A DNA stretch of 64,000 nt. Origin: Nostoc linckia NIES-25. Lineage in GTDB: Bacteria > Cyanobacteriota > Cyanobacteriia > Cyanobacteriales > Nostocaceae. The DNA is taken from assembly GCF_002368035.1 (NCBI RefSeq), contig NZ_AP018222.1, positions 6,388,483 through 6,452,482 on the forward strand, in the 5' to 3' direction. A model generated the notes under the pieces. The model was not told where the DNA came from. It worked only from the letters and a program-made list of their open reading frames with translations, and did not search any database. Position 1 is the first letter of the stretch. Every line of letters begins with the position of its first letter. This document shows positions 41,712-50,823 of the stretch, piece by piece. A program made the translations under genes and the position numbers.

Positions 41712-43283
41712 TCAAAGCGAGTTCTGCAATGACTCAAACCGAGCAAATTCTGACTCTAGTTGCCATTGAATCCGCGCGTGCTCGTTCTTGTGCAAAAAAG
41801 TACTGCATCCCTTAGAAACAGAGGTTTCACCGGGAGTATCGCTTGCACAAGCTGGAACCATTTCCTTAAACTCAGGCGACTTCCAGAGACTATTTCCCGG
41901 AGCAAAACTGTATTCTAAGCTATTGCGAGCCAGTTGCTTGAGGTCTTTATATCCCAGCCCATATCTCGTTGCGGCTAACAGATACTCATGACTCAAATCA
42001 ATGCGGGAAATGCCTTCATCATCGGAAGCCAGGGTCATTGGTACCCCAGCCTTCCAATACTCCCCAAAAGGATGTCGATCTCCCTGGACATTCAAAATGA
42101 CCTCATTACTGGTCAGGCAGATTTCGACTAACACGTTGCGTCGCTTCATTTGCTCCATCAAATCGAAGGGACGCTCCTCAAAAAGAATATCCACACCATG
42201 TCCAATCCGAGATGCTTGTGCCACTTCTACAGCTTGCCGAATATGGAAACGTAAATTCTCAGTTGGAACCAACCCCAGGGTTAACTCTCCAGCATGAAGC
42301 GCGACCTTGACATTGGGAAATTGGCGTTTGAAAAATTGCAGCATTTCCATTTGCAGGGTGTAGTCGCGCAGTGCAATCGGGTTATCTTCCGGGGCGACGA
42401 GATTGATGCCAACGACACGCTCTTGTGATGAAGCTAATTCAAAAGCATAAGCTAACTGAGCAAACACTTCGACGGGCGACTTTGTTCTTGTCGTTTGCTG
42501 TAAATAGCGTACCGTCACTGCACATCCGGGCTGTGCCGATGGAGTGCCGCAACCTAGTGTTTTTGAGACTTCGCGCTCCAACTGTACTAATTGCTGGCTG
42601 CCAAGTGTCACTAGTTTGGTTAATCCTCCTTCGAGCAATTGATGGTGCATCTGTTGGAAATCTTTATTCCAACCAACTTCACGCCCTAGCTGTCGAACTT
42701 CACTGCCCTGAACGGTAAGCATTAGCTCTAGATAATTAATATGCTGCGAAGCTGCCCGATTCGCTACTTTTGCGACCATATCATCCCGACGACTCGCAGA
42801 GTCTGAAATTGCCACAAAACCACTAAAAGCTTCAAAAAATTGGTCGTGTCCGGATTTTCCAGCAAATTCGAGGTTGCGAGTAGACCAACGATTTATCAGG
42901 GAATCATAAACAGATGTTCGGTTCAACAATTCTGAGGCTGGAAAATAATTATTGTCTTGCCCGCAAGCTAATGGTTCAACTAAAGTTCCCGCCTTTGGAT
43001 TCACACAATACCCATCGGTGGCAGCCCACTCCAAATAGTCTTCTGCGTACACAGCCCCGCTTAGATGAGTGTGGATATCTCCGCCCTTCGGCATTCGCTG
43101 TACAAATGCTCGTAAAGCCCCTGGTTGAGCGCGATGGGCTTCAAACCAACTAGCAGCTTGAGCTTCTCTTTGAGCCGAGGACTGCTGTGAAGTAGATGGG
43201 GCTTGAGCTACTGCACTGAAAATCAAACAGCTAGAACTCGTTAATACTCCTAAAAACAAAGATAAGGGCGCTCGCCTATGCAT
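41712..43283 (-). CDS. Exported adenosine-deaminase-like metal hydrolase
   Basis: From ATG 43283 (MHRRAPLSLFLGVLTSSSCL) the protein has 523 residues and a signal sequence with a possible lipoprotein-like Cys. The longer frame from 43346 would hide this signal, so it is rejected. Deaminase motifs: GDIHTHLSGAV (metal HxH), VALHAGELTLG, RIGHGVDILFE, VEICLTSNEVI and TLASDDEGISR, which hold the zinc ligands and catalytic Glu/Asp of the adenosine deaminase family. It resembles the ADGF/CECR1-like exported branch more than cytosolic Add. The likely role is purine nucleoside deamination or salvage in the periplasm; the substrate is not proven. Monocistronic, minus strand. Confidence 0.85.
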   Translation of the reverse strand: MHRRAPLSLFLGVLTSSSCLIFSAVAQAPSTSQQSSAQREAQAASWFEAHRAQPGALRAFVQRMPKGGDIHTHLSGAVYAEDYLEWAATDGYCVNPKAGTLVEPLACGQDNNYFPASELLNRTSVYDSLINRWSTRNLEFAGKSGHDQFFEAFSGFVAISDSASRRDDMVAKVANRAASQHINYLELMLTVQGSEVRQLGREVGWNKDFQQMHHQLLEGGLTKLVTLGSQQLVQLEREVSKTLGCGTPSAQPGCAVTVRYLQQTTRTKSPVEVFAQLAYAFELASSQERVVGINLVAPEDNPIALRDYTLQMEMLQFFKRQFPNVKVALHAGELTLGLVPTENLRFHIRQAVEVAQASRIGHGVDILFEERPFDLMEQMKRRNVLVEICLTSNEVILNVQGDRHPFGEYWKAGVPMTLASDDEGISRIDLSHEYLLAATRYGLGYKDLKQLARNSLEYSFAPGNSLWKSPEFKEMVPACASDTPGETSVSKGCSTFLHKNEHARIQWQLESEFARFESLQNSL

Positions 43284-43369
43284 ATAGATGTATTTTTTGT
43301 CCGATGAAGATATACAAAACCTTACTACTGCAAAGAGAAAGGTCATTTAATTTTTACAGCAATTTAAGG

Positions 43370-43633
43370 TTATGTAAGCTTTTTAACCATACCGACAACA
43401 TACGTAAATTTACGTACAAATTCCATCATAGGTACAGTTACTATACGTAGGCGTAGCCCGCCGTAGGCATCGCGCAAGCTACGCTCTTTGTCTTTTACAT
43501 CTTTTAAATTGGCAAATGTTCCCGGAGTTAATAGCTCTATCAACCGTGATTCTATCTCCTCACTTGTTGGAGCAGGGGAAGTTACCCGATGTCGAAAGTC
43601 TGGATTTCCTTGTTTTTTGCGTAGCTTACTCAT
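43370..43633 (-). pseudogene. Truncated IS4-type transposase N-terminal fragment
   Basis: From ATG 43633 the text MSKLRKKQGNPDFRHRVTSP followed by APTSEEIESRLIELLTPGTF and ANLKDVKDKERSLRD matches the N-terminus of IS4-like transposases common in cyanobacteria, which continue LRDRxLTLPVMMA. Here eight codons (about AYGGLRLR) are inserted after LRD. Then IVTVPMMEFV resumes, but the frame ends at KKLT-stop after about 88 residues, without any catalytic DDE domain. The rest of the element is absent. Upstream of it lies the 43700-43860 spacer without genes. Confidence 0.6.
43443..43478. repeat. ~24-bp dispersed repeat inserted in frame in the transposase fragment
   Basis: On the minus strand it reads GCGATGCCTACGGCGGGCTA followed by CGCCTACG. 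This is a variant of the repeat at 772-797 and in gvpF (GATGTCTACGACGGGCTAC). It adds about eight codons to the fragment without a frameshift. Confidence 0.6.
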
Positions 43634-43867
43634 GACTAAAATCAACACCATTGTGTTCAGTTTAACCATTGAGTTTCACCCACTTGACAAGACTCTAATT
43701 TTCTTAACTTGACACCAATGGCAAGATCCCCACCCAACAAGAGCTAAATTTTATGCACTATTTTAAGCTTGCCACGTTAAGATGGCGCGTTACCTTGTGC
43801 AACAACGCACCCTACTATTAAAGAATTTTTGGTGCTAACACCAAGCATATTGCTCTATATTTAGAAT

Positions 43868-44641
43868 TTAAGCAGATTTAAAAAATCGGATAATTTCGCG
43901 GACATGATCGAGAAATTGTCCATCAGTTGAAAGTTGCGCGATCGCATTTCTCGCTTCTCTTCCCAAACGCTCGTGTTCTGTATGATTTATGGCGCGTAAT
44001 TCTTCTAAATTAGCTGCAATCCGCGCTAAATCTCTGCGAGTTTCTTCAGCAAAACGTTGTTGAGTTGCTGGTAATGAATAGGGTTGTTCTGGGTTAAGCT
44101 GCTCCTCTAAAGATTGCACTTTTTGTTCTAAATTAGCAAAGCGATCGCGCAGTTCAAAAATATCTTCACGCGGATACTTCAATTCTTGGCGAATCATCGC
44201 TAACCGCGCATATAAATACTCGTAAGCCCGAATCGCTGGACGCAGAATTGTTAACAATAAAGCTGCACCAGAACTGACATATCCGACTGTACTAATACCA
44301 GTGACAGCAAGAGTATAAAGACCAACAGCTGAGAGTAAGTGCAAAGCAATGGCAACCCAGAGCGATCGCTGTGCCAAAACCGTGATATACTTTACTTGTT
44401 TTTCATCGACTGGAATTCCTTTTTCACTAGATTGTGCTGCTTCTGCTAAAACTTCTTTAGCTTGAAAATGCACATTCCACGGTACCGTAACAATTACCAA
44501 CAGCCACCAAAAACTTGTACCACCAATCACCCAGTCAAGAAAGTTACCAGTAGGTATGTGCAACCATTGGAGTAACCCAAAAGTGGCTAGCACTACAACC
44601 GCAATGCTAGTAATAGAACTGATAAAAAAGTTAATATACAT
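43868..44641 (-). CDS. Membrane protein with coiled-coil C-terminus, unknown function
   Basis: This 257-residue protein has four hydrophobic segments in the first half (about 5-25, 35-58, 92-112, 118-136). A mainly helical soluble second half follows, with a clear coiled coil (about 165-185, RFANLEQKVQSLEEQL) and ETRRDLARIAANLEELRAIN. It is not a family with a known function. Its gene is isolated and divergent from the glycosyltransferase-like gene at 44948. Membrane anchoring plus a coiled coil suggests a scaffold, which is inference. Confidence 0.75.
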   Translation of the reverse strand: MYINFFISSITSIAVVVLATFGLLQWLHIPTGNFLDWVIGGTSFWWLLVIVTVPWNVHFQAKEVLAEAAQSSEKGIPVDEKQVKYITVLAQRSLWVAIALHLLSAVGLYTLAVTGISTVGYVSSGAALLLTILRPAIRAYEYLYARLAMIRQELKYPREDIFELRDRFANLEQKVQSLEEQLNPEQPYSLPATQQRFAEETRRDLARIAANLEELRAINHTEHERLGREARNAIAQLSTDGQFLDHVREIIRFFKSA

Positions 44642-44947
44642 TTTGCATTGTGTCCGATGAAACTATTATCTCCATCGTCCCTATGCTGTAGCTTTTATAC
44701 CGAATGCTTGTGATAGTTTTTCTAGTAGCACATATACCACTGTAGAAAATTCAAACTTCAAAAATTTTTATGTTTGTAATCTGAAATTAGATACTTAAGA
44801 TAAAGATTTATCAGTTATGGCTGCATAGCGTTTTGGGTTTTAAACGGCTAAAACCTGAAATTTATTAAATTATTGAAAGTTTAGATTCAAGAAGCTATTT
44901 AGCTTTTTTGTTAGATAAAGATTAACTTAATAGGCATACTAACTAAA
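44642..44947. other. Intergenic region, divergent promoters
   Basis: 306 bp of AT-rich sequence between two divergent membrane-protein genes. No repeat, RNA or further gene was recognised; both promoters should lie here. Confidence 0.45.
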
Positions 44948-46114
44948 ATGAGGCTATTGCAAAATAATACTTCTAAAAAAAAGCTAGCGTATATACTTTT
45001 CGCCTTTGGTATCATCAGTATAGCTGTAATGTACTTATTGTGGGATTTTTTGTTCCACAACAAACTCTTTGGACTTAAATTATTAGATCTTTACGATATT
45101 GATGTTTACTTTCGTTCGAGTCGATGGGTTGTTGGAGAAGGAATACTATATAAAAATATTTTTTCTCAATATACTTTACTAGCAAACTTGATTTTTGGGT
45201 TTAGTCGATTCGTAGCTGAAGCGACTCATCCTTTTTCATCCGATTTAGAAAGTTTTTCATTTATTTGGGCATCTATTAGCTGGTTAATCTATCTGGTTGC
45301 TATATATCTAACATTAACTCACGTATCAAAAAACTCTATTTGGCTTTGGTTAACTCCAGCCGCAGTTTACTTTGCCATATTTAGGTTTGACATCTACACA
45401 TCCTTGACAACACTGCTTGCTCTACTGGCAATTCGCGATGAAAAATATACAAAAGGATCGTTTTGGCTGGGAATAACAATCGCCCTGAAAGGATATGCTC
45501 TATTTTTACTGCCTTCTTACCTTATTTTTATCTTTTACAAACAAGGTATTAAAGGCGTTATAAAGGCTACTATAGTCTCTTTGTTTCCCTTTGTTTTAGG
45601 TAACCTGATAGTATTTCTTTATGCAGGTTTAAAAGGCCTTTTGGTTCCCTATTCTTTTCATGCAGCGCGGCAATTGAATGGTGAAAGCACATACGATGTA
45701 TTTTACTTAAATTGGCTTGTTGCTCTTTTTCCTAAATTACCCACACTTTTAGAAATTTCGTCATCTCTGCTCCCAGTATTGAAAAAGCCAAAAACATTTG
45801 AATCTTTAATTAATGCTTTTCTAATAGCACTTGTGGGCTTTATGACATTTTCAGTCTTTTATTCTCCACAATTCTTTTTGTGGATTGTTCCAATTGCTTG
45901 CTTTTCAACATCTATTTTAATCAAAAGACTTACAATTGCCTTCTGTTGGGCTACATTTTTCTACTATCCCATTGGTTGGGGTATCAAGAATAAAGGATTG
46001 TTTGGAAAAATATTTTTGAGAGCAGCTATGACTGTGACTGCTGTTACTCGCTTGGCTTTACTTTATAACTTAGTACGTCGAGGTAAAAAAACTGACCAGC
46101 CGAGTTTATCTTAA
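44948..46114 (+). CDS. Polytopic membrane protein, GT-C/GT87-like glycosyltransferase
   Basis: This 388-residue protein has about nine to ten hydrophobic segments. The first extracytoplasmic loop contains DLYDIDVYFRSSRWVVGEGI followed by LYKNIFSQY, the DxD-like acidic pattern and (E/A)G..LY of GT-C polyprenyl-phosphate-sugar-dependent transferases (DUF2029/GT87 type). The C-terminus is basic. It would transfer a sugar from a lipid carrier on the periplasmic side; donor and acceptor are unknown. No other envelope-glycan genes adjoin it. Confidence 0.7.
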   Translation: MRLLQNNTSKKKLAYILFAFGIISIAVMYLLWDFLFHNKLFGLKLLDLYDIDVYFRSSRWVVGEGILYKNIFSQYTLLANLIFGFSRFVAEATHPFSSDLESFSFIWASISWLIYLVAIYLTLTHVSKNSIWLWLTPAAVYFAIFRFDIYTSLTTLLALLAIRDEKYTKGSFWLGITIALKGYALFLLPSYLIFIFYKQGIKGVIKATIVSLFPFVLGNLIVFLYAGLKGLLVPYSFHAARQLNGESTYDVFYLNWLVALFPKLPTLLEISSSLLPVLKKPKTFESLINAFLIALVGFMTFSVFYSPQFFLWIVPIACFSTSILIKRLTIAFCWATFFYYPIGWGIKNKGLFGKIFLRAAMTVTAVTRLALLYNLVRRGKKTDQPSLS

Positions 46115-46368
46115 CAGGTTGTTTGAAAAGTAGTTTGTTGTGATTTTAGGCACTTTATCGATCCCCCCTAACCCCCCTTAAAAAGGGGGGGAACCAGAAT
46201 CTAAGTCCATTAATCTTCATTCTGAGAGACTAGATAATATCTTGGGATTTTTTGATTATTTGCACAGATTTATTCTTTTGTTTCTAAGATATAAAAACAT
46301 TTTGCCCAAGTTAATTTTCTCTCATCAACAAGGCTTATTAAGCTTGGGCAAAGATGCGACGTGCTTTG

Positions 46369-46773
46369 TTATTGGATGAGATAACTACGCCAAATTGGTT
46401 GAGTATTTTTACTATCTTTATCTGGAAGCAGCAATCGCCAAGTTTTACCTTCTTGCTGAATTTGCAAGTAAAGATTAAAGGGTTTTTTTGGTTGTGTTAA
46501 GCGTCGTTTTGGTAACTTAACAATTAAATCATAGGTTCCTTGGACGCGGAAAGCTGGTAAATTTTCAATAGTTAGGGGTTGTTCTTGGGTAATTGATAGC
46601 CGCTTGATTTCAAATCCTTGAAAATCTAGATCCAACTGCTGGCTAAGCTTTTGTTGAGCTTGTTCTAGCTCAAATGCGATCGCTTTTTGCACTAATTCGC
46701 TAGTCGGTACCAATCCAATACTGCCACAAGCCGTCAATAAAACTAACAATATTACTGTTAAAAGCCGCACCAT
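46369..46773 (-). CDS. Small lipoprotein of unknown function
   Basis: This 134-residue protein has a lipoprotein signal: VRLLTVILLVLLTAC with the lipobox LTAC (Cys16). The mature part has an amphipathic helix (ELVQKAIAFELEQAQQKLSQ) and a beta-rich half ending KTWRLLLPDKDSKNTQPIWR. It is divergent from the methyltransferase gene 67 bp away. The downstream spacer 46115-46368 holds a GATCCCCCCTAACCCCCCTT repeat (about 46160-46190) and nothing else recognised. Confidence 0.7.
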   Translation of the reverse strand: MVRLLTVILLVLLTACGSIGLVPTSELVQKAIAFELEQAQQKLSQQLDLDFQGFEIKRLSITQEQPLTIENLPAFRVQGTYDLIVKLPKRRLTQPKKPFNLYLQIQQEGKTWRLLLPDKDSKNTQPIWRSYLIQ

Positions 46774-46840
46774 ATTAATCCTAATAAACCCCTAATCAGC
46801 GATAGTATAACTGTAGATTCCCTAAATTTTCTCATCTACC

Positions 46841-47506
46841 ATGCCAAAACAGTCTATAGGTCTTGATAACCAACTATACAATTATCTTTTATCCGTTTCG
46901 CTGCGAGAACCAGAAATTCTTTGGAAGCTGCGTCAAGAAACCGCGAACCACCCCAGTGGCACAATGCAGATTTCGCCAGAACAAGGGCAATTTATGAGGT
47001 TTTTAGTGCAGCTGATTGGAGCGAAGAAAACCCTCGAAGTTGGAGTGTTTACGGGTTATAGCTCACTTTCTGTAGCTTTGGCGCTACCAGATGATGGTAA
47101 GATTATCGCAGCTGATGTGAGTGAAGAATTTACTGCGATCGCCAGACGGTATTGGCAAGAAGCTGGGGTTGCCGATAAAATCGATTTGCACTTAGCACCA
47201 GGCTTGGAAACTTTAGATAGATTGTTAGCAACTGGCCAAGCCGAGACATTTGATTTTGCCTTTATCGATGCTGATAAAGAAAATTATGAAGGATATTACG
47301 AGCGATCGCTACAATTAATACGTCCAGGGGGATTAATTGCTATAGATAATGTTTTGTGGTCAGGACGCGTTGCTGACCCACAATTTCAAGATGAAAGTAC
47401 CCAAGCAATCAGGGCGCTGAACGAAAAGTTACACCATGACGAACGCGTAATTCTTTCTCTTGTCCCCATCGCAGATGGACTTACTTTAGCACTTAAACGA
47501 CGTTAG
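46841..47506 (+). CDS. Class I SAM O-methyltransferase (caffeoyl-CoA OMT-like)
   Basis: This 221-residue protein has the family-3 O-methyltransferase pattern: QMQISPEQGQFMRFLVQLIG-like entry, KTLEVGVFTGYSSLSVALAL (SAM-binding motif I, about 65-84), IIAADVSEEF (acidic residue for ribose), FDFAFIDADKENYEGYYE (metal-binding Asp pair, about 147-164) and GGLIAIDNVLWSGRV. It needs a divalent metal and methylates a catechol-like hydroxyl. The cyanobacterial substrate is not assigned. Full length for the family, single gene. Confidence 0.88.
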   Translation: MPKQSIGLDNQLYNYLLSVSLREPEILWKLRQETANHPSGTMQISPEQGQFMRFLVQLIGAKKTLEVGVFTGYSSLSVALALPDDGKIIAADVSEEFTAIARRYWQEAGVADKIDLHLAPGLETLDRLLATGQAETFDFAFIDADKENYEGYYERSLQLIRPGGLIAIDNVLWSGRVADPQFQDESTQAIRALNEKLHHDERVILSLVPIADGLTLALKRR

Positions 47507-47533
47507 TACATTTGGATATACTTGCTTTATTTA

Positions 47534-47588
47534 ATTGTCATTAGTCATTAATTTTTTATGACTAATGACTAATGACTAATGACTAATT
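47534..47588. repeat. Inverted heptanucleotide repeats between convergent genes
   Basis: TGTCATTAGTCATTAA, a T-run, then ATGACTAATGACTAATGACT and further units: heptamers on both strands that can pair as a hairpin. The array reaches into the 3' end of the phosphoesterase gene (minus strand), giving its last residues LVISH and its TAG stop. Its position suggests service as a shared terminator. Confidence 0.7.
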
Positions 47589-49329
47589 CATCAAATTTTA
47601 CTACCTCTGAATCAGGCTTGCGAGTATCAAAACGATAACTAGCGATCGTACCCGTGGCTGTGTCCAATATACTAAAAACTGTAAGCTCATTACTAGTAAT
47701 ATAAGGCATCGGTTTAGCATCTTCACCTAACAAAGGAGCAATTGTTGGTACTATCGGTTGTAAACCATTGGGATCGCCAAGTTTAACATACTCTTCTTGA
47801 TAGCCAATTGGCACTTCTCGCTTTCTTTCACCCCAAGCCGCACCATAAGTATTGCCAACATTAGATGTTTCTAAAAAGTGCATTCCACTAGGACTAACAA
47901 AGCGATTCCACAAATGTGAATGTCCATAAAATACTAATTGCACATTAGCTTTTTCTAGCAAAGGGACAACATCTCGGATGATATAATCTGCATCTTTGGG
48001 ATACTCGTAACGCACTGCCTTAATCTTGTCATTATCTCGCTCAATTATTTGTACTGGATCTGTATAGGCAGGAACTATATTATCACCCAGAGTATGAGGT
48101 GGATGATGAAACATCACAACTTTGTATTTTGCTTGTTTAAACTCAGGGCTGTTGAGTTCTGCTTCTAGCCAATTATACTGCTTAGAACCTTTAGCAATTG
48201 GCTCATAAATTACCTGTCCATAACCCCAATTTTCTGAATTATTGAAATCTTTTTCTGCTTCTTGATATCTACCCTTACGCTTTCCATCTAAACTGGGAGG
48301 ACGCCACATATTCGTAATGTATAATACTACGAGACGTACATCTCCAAAGGTAACTGCGTAATATTTTTTTCCACCCTCTTGACTTGTCGGTAGAGTTAAA
48401 ATTTCTTCGTAGGTAACAGTATTAAAAGAATTATCGATCGCAGATTTGCCAGGATACAATTTTTGGGCGATCGCCTGAGGAATGGTATCATCAAACTCAT
48501 CATTTAAACTGCCAGTTCTAGCAAATCGCCCCATCACTTCATGATTACCAATGCAAGTAAACATGGGTGCATGTTGAATTATTTGCCCACCAGTGTAGGT
48601 TGTCTTAACACCGTCGTGGGTCATTTCGTATTTAGCACGACCTTGTAAACCGGGAAACAGCGCACCACCGCTATTATCATCAAACCATTCCGAGGCGCGA
48701 TCGGGAACATTGACCAAATCACCAGCAAACCATACTCCATCAACTCGTCCAACTGTTTCTACTACCTTTTGCAGATTTGCAGATGTCATCGGCTTTAATT
48801 GATGGTCTGATGTAAGTAGAATTTTTAATGGCGTACCGGGTTTTGGAGTAGCTGCAAGAGTAAAAACGTCACTGCTAACAGTTTCGCCATCTTCGCGCAC
48901 ACTTGTAACGCGATAGTTTACCCGCACACCAGAAGTTAACCCACTTACCTCAGCTTCATGTCGCCAAATGTCACGTCCAACAGGTTGTTGATAAACTTGC
49001 TTGTCTTGGGTTTGGTTTGCAACCCTTGATTTTTGGTCTTCACGCGTGCGACTGAGTTTGATAGTATTTGCCTTAGCAGTTTGTTTGAGATTTTCACCGT
49101 AGGACACTATGTGCTGAGTACCAGCAAACTCGGTAAACCAAACTACTCGCACTGAATTCTCAGTTGGCAGCTGCAAAAATGGATCGGTCAGCAGATAAGG
49201 TGCTGATATCATATCTGTTTGCCTACATGAATGCACGCTTACTAGAGTAAAGCATATAACAAGCGCCAGCATAGCCACTGAGGAGATTTCACGGCTATCT
49301 AAGCGTCTGAGCATGAGTAACCATACCAA
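47569..49329 (-). CDS. Exported metallophosphoesterase, purple-acid-phosphatase-like
   Basis: This 586-residue protein has a signal with a likely lipobox (LVSVHSC, Cys about 35). An Ig/fibronectin-like N-terminal domain follows (about 40-155; PFLQLPTENSVRVVWFTEFA), then a calcineurin-like phosphoesterase domain. Metal motifs: ILLTSDHQ, GVWFAGDLVNV, CIGNHEVMG, MFHHPPHT and VFYGHSHLWNR. It would hydrolyse phosphate esters at the cell surface. The last residues LVISH and the stop come from a heptamer repeat. A start at Met6 (49314) is also possible. No regulator or phosphate box was identified upstream. Confidence 0.87.
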   Translation of the reverse strand: MVWLLMLRRLDSREISSVAMLALVICFTLVSVHSCRQTDMISAPYLLTDPFLQLPTENSVRVVWFTEFAGTQHIVSYGENLKQTAKANTIKLSRTREDQKSRVANQTQDKQVYQQPVGRDIWRHEAEVSGLTSGVRVNYRVTSVREDGETVSSDVFTLAATPKPGTPLKILLTSDHQLKPMTSANLQKVVETVGRVDGVWFAGDLVNVPDRASEWFDDNSGGALFPGLQGRAKYEMTHDGVKTTYTGGQIIQHAPMFTCIGNHEVMGRFARTGSLNDEFDDTIPQAIAQKLYPGKSAIDNSFNTVTYEEILTLPTSQEGGKKYYAVTFGDVRLVVLYITNMWRPPSLDGKRKGRYQEAEKDFNNSENWGYGQVIYEPIAKGSKQYNWLEAELNSPEFKQAKYKVVMFHHPPHTLGDNIVPAYTDPVQIIERDNDKIKAVRYEYPKDADYIIRDVVPLLEKANVQLVFYGHSHLWNRFVSPSGMHFLETSNVGNTYGAAWGERKREVPIGYQEEYVKLGDPNGLQPIVPTIAPLLGEDAKPMPYITSNELTVFSILDTATGTIASYRFDTRKPDSEVVKFDELVISH

Positions 49330-49525
49330 ATTTTTATAGGGTATTCACCGATTGAACGCAATTTTATTATTAGCTTTTTTGGGTATCGGGTTTAAAAATT
49401 ATCCTCGATAACCCCTTATGCAAACTTCTCCCTTTAGCCAAAGGAAACGATTTAGAATTAAACTCAATAGGGTTAACCCTAACAATGGTAAAGATAATGT
49501 TCTAACTATATAAGGTTAAAAAACC

Positions 49526-49765
49526 ATGCAGCCAGCTTTACGCATCACAACTAAAGTTTTACCAGGAAACAAAATAGAAATAGAACTTCCAGAAGCCGAG
49601 ATTGGTGACAGCGTTGATATATTTGTTATTTTGCCAGAAAAACCTGCATCAAAACGTGCTTCTGTCTTAGAGTTAATAGAACAAGCCCGTAGTAAACACG
49701 CTTTCAGAACTACCGAGGATATAGATAGACAAGTGCAACAGGAACGGGATTCATGGGACAGCTAA
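49526..49765 (+). CDS. Antitoxin-like partner of the PIN toxin
   Basis: This 79-residue protein has an N-terminal beta-rich part (RITTKVLPGNKIEIELPEAE), then an acidic/basic helix with ...EDIDRQVQQERDSW. The C-terminal helix RQVQQERDSWD is typical of small antitoxins encoded just before PIN proteins in cyanobacteria. The ribosome-binding region is GGTTAAAAAACC, with no strong site. Its end overlaps the toxin gene by 13 bp, so the pair is coupled. Function is inferred from arrangement. Confidence 0.75.
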   Translation: MQPALRITTKVLPGNKIEIELPEAEIGDSVDIFVILPEKPASKRASVLELIEQARSKHAFRTTEDIDRQVQQERDSWDS

Positions 49766-50172
49766 TACTCCCTTCTTCTGGCGCTATCTATATAGACACA
49801 TCAGTGGTGATTTATACTATCGAAGCCAATCCAGAATATTATTCATTACTGCAACCTTTATGGTTAAAGTTTCAATTGGGTGAACTTGAAATCATCAGTA
49901 GTGAATTAATACTAATGGAAGCTCTAGTTTTACCATTGAAAAATGCAAATATTTCTCTAATTCAAGCTTACGAAAATCTGCTAATTTCATCAGGAGTGCA
50001 ACTAGTTCCTATCAACCAATCTATACTGCGACAAGCTGCAAATATACGGGCTACTACCAATCTGAAAACACCCGATGCTATTCATGCAGCTACATCCTTG
50101 TCTGTTAATTGCAACCAACTTATAAGCAACGATAAAGGCTTTCGTAAGGCTATCAAGAAATATCCTAATTGA
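49753..50172 (+). CDS. PIN-domain toxin (VapC-like)
   Basis: This 139-residue PIN-domain ribonuclease has the acidic residues YIDTSVVIY (Asp15), ISSELILMEAL (Glu), LKTPDAIHAA (Asp) and LISNDKGF (Asp), the standard metal-binding set. VapC-type proteins cut tRNA or rRNA and are neutralised by the overlapping antitoxin. All active-site residues are present, so the toxin is probably functional. Confidence 0.85.
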   Translation: MGQLILPSSGAIYIDTSVVIYTIEANPEYYSLLQPLWLKFQLGELEIISSELILMEALVLPLKNANISLIQAYENLLISSGVQLVPINQSILRQAANIRATTNLKTPDAIHAATSLSVNCNQLISNDKGFRKAIKKYPN

Positions 50173-50221
50173 AGAACCTGCCAATTTTTTAAAAAACTAG
50201 CAGGCATTCTATAATTATCAA

Positions 50222-50295
50222 TCGGAGCGGCGGGATTCGAACCCACGACCTCCACTACCCCAAAGTGGCGCGCTACCAAGCTGCGCTACGCCCCG
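50222..50295 (-). tRNA. tRNA-Pro(UGG)
   Basis: Reverse complement CGGGGCGTAGCGCAGCTTGG at the 5' side, D-loop with AGCTTGGTAGCGC, anticodon loop CTTTGGGG (anticodon TGG), T-arm GTGGGTTCGAATCCC and acceptor strand CGCTCCG with discriminator A. The seven-base-pair acceptor stem includes one G-U pair. CCA is not encoded. Confidence 0.95.
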
Positions 50296-50407
50296 TAAGA
50301 TAAATTTTGGATTTTAGATTTTGAATTTTTCTAATTATAAATCTAAAATTTATTTATTCACTTTTGTCAGTATAGCATGAAGATAAACAAAAATCTAGAT
50401 ATTAGAT

Positions 50408-50773
50408 TTAAAAAACTTTGAGCATTCCAGTGGCTTGCAGTAAATCTGGAACAGCGCAAGCATTCCATTTACCTTCTACACATCGCCCTGTATTCAAGAT
50501 GAAACGCAAGCTGTAGGCGTGGGGATAGCCTTCTACCTCCATCCATAATAAATCGCTTTCAGCTTCACAGGCGATTTTCTCTTCTTCCATTAATTCTGTT
50601 GCGAGTTGCTTCATGGTGTCTGCTAGCTGTGCTAGTAGACGGCAAAAATCATTCAACTCGGCTTCGGTTAACTCAATTGCCCAGTCGTCAGTACCTATTA
50701 AACCTTTAAATTCAGGTGCATCGGGATTCCAGCCAATACGCCAACCAGATCCACTTTTGACAACGCGTTCCAT
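50408..50773 (-). CDS. DUF1818 family protein
   Basis: This 121-residue cyanobacterial protein is recognised by VKSGSGWRIGWNPDAPEFKG, the ELTEAELNDFCRLLAQLADT helix, LLWMEVEGYPHAYSLRFIL and the C-terminal GKWNACAVPDLLQATGMLKV. It is cytoplasmic. The family is conserved in cyanobacteria and chloroplast-bearing eukaryotes, with no established reaction. It lies downstream of the secreted-protein gene (50824-51420) on the same strand with a 50-bp gap containing a palindromic repeat. Confidence 0.82.
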   Translation of the reverse strand: MERVVKSGSGWRIGWNPDAPEFKGLIGTDDWAIELTEAELNDFCRLLAQLADTMKQLATELMEEEKIACEAESDLLWMEVEGYPHAYSLRFILNTGRCVEGKWNACAVPDLLQATGMLKVF

Positions 50774-50779
50774 AATTCG

Positions 50780-50799
50780 AGACGCGATTAATCGCGTCT
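50780..50799. repeat. Palindromic repeat AGACGCGATTAATCGCGTCT
   Basis: This perfect 20-bp palindrome lies a few bases upstream of the DUF1818 start (minus strand). The same sequence with longer arms occurs at 51472-51499. It is a dispersed repeat of this genome type. Confidence 0.8.
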
Positions 50800-50823
50800 G
50801 TACAAGAGTTAGGAGTTATTAAT

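Noticed and set aside
43284..43346. Longer N-terminus of the deaminase-like protein
   Set aside because: It would bury the signal peptide that begins at MHRRAPLSLF (43283).
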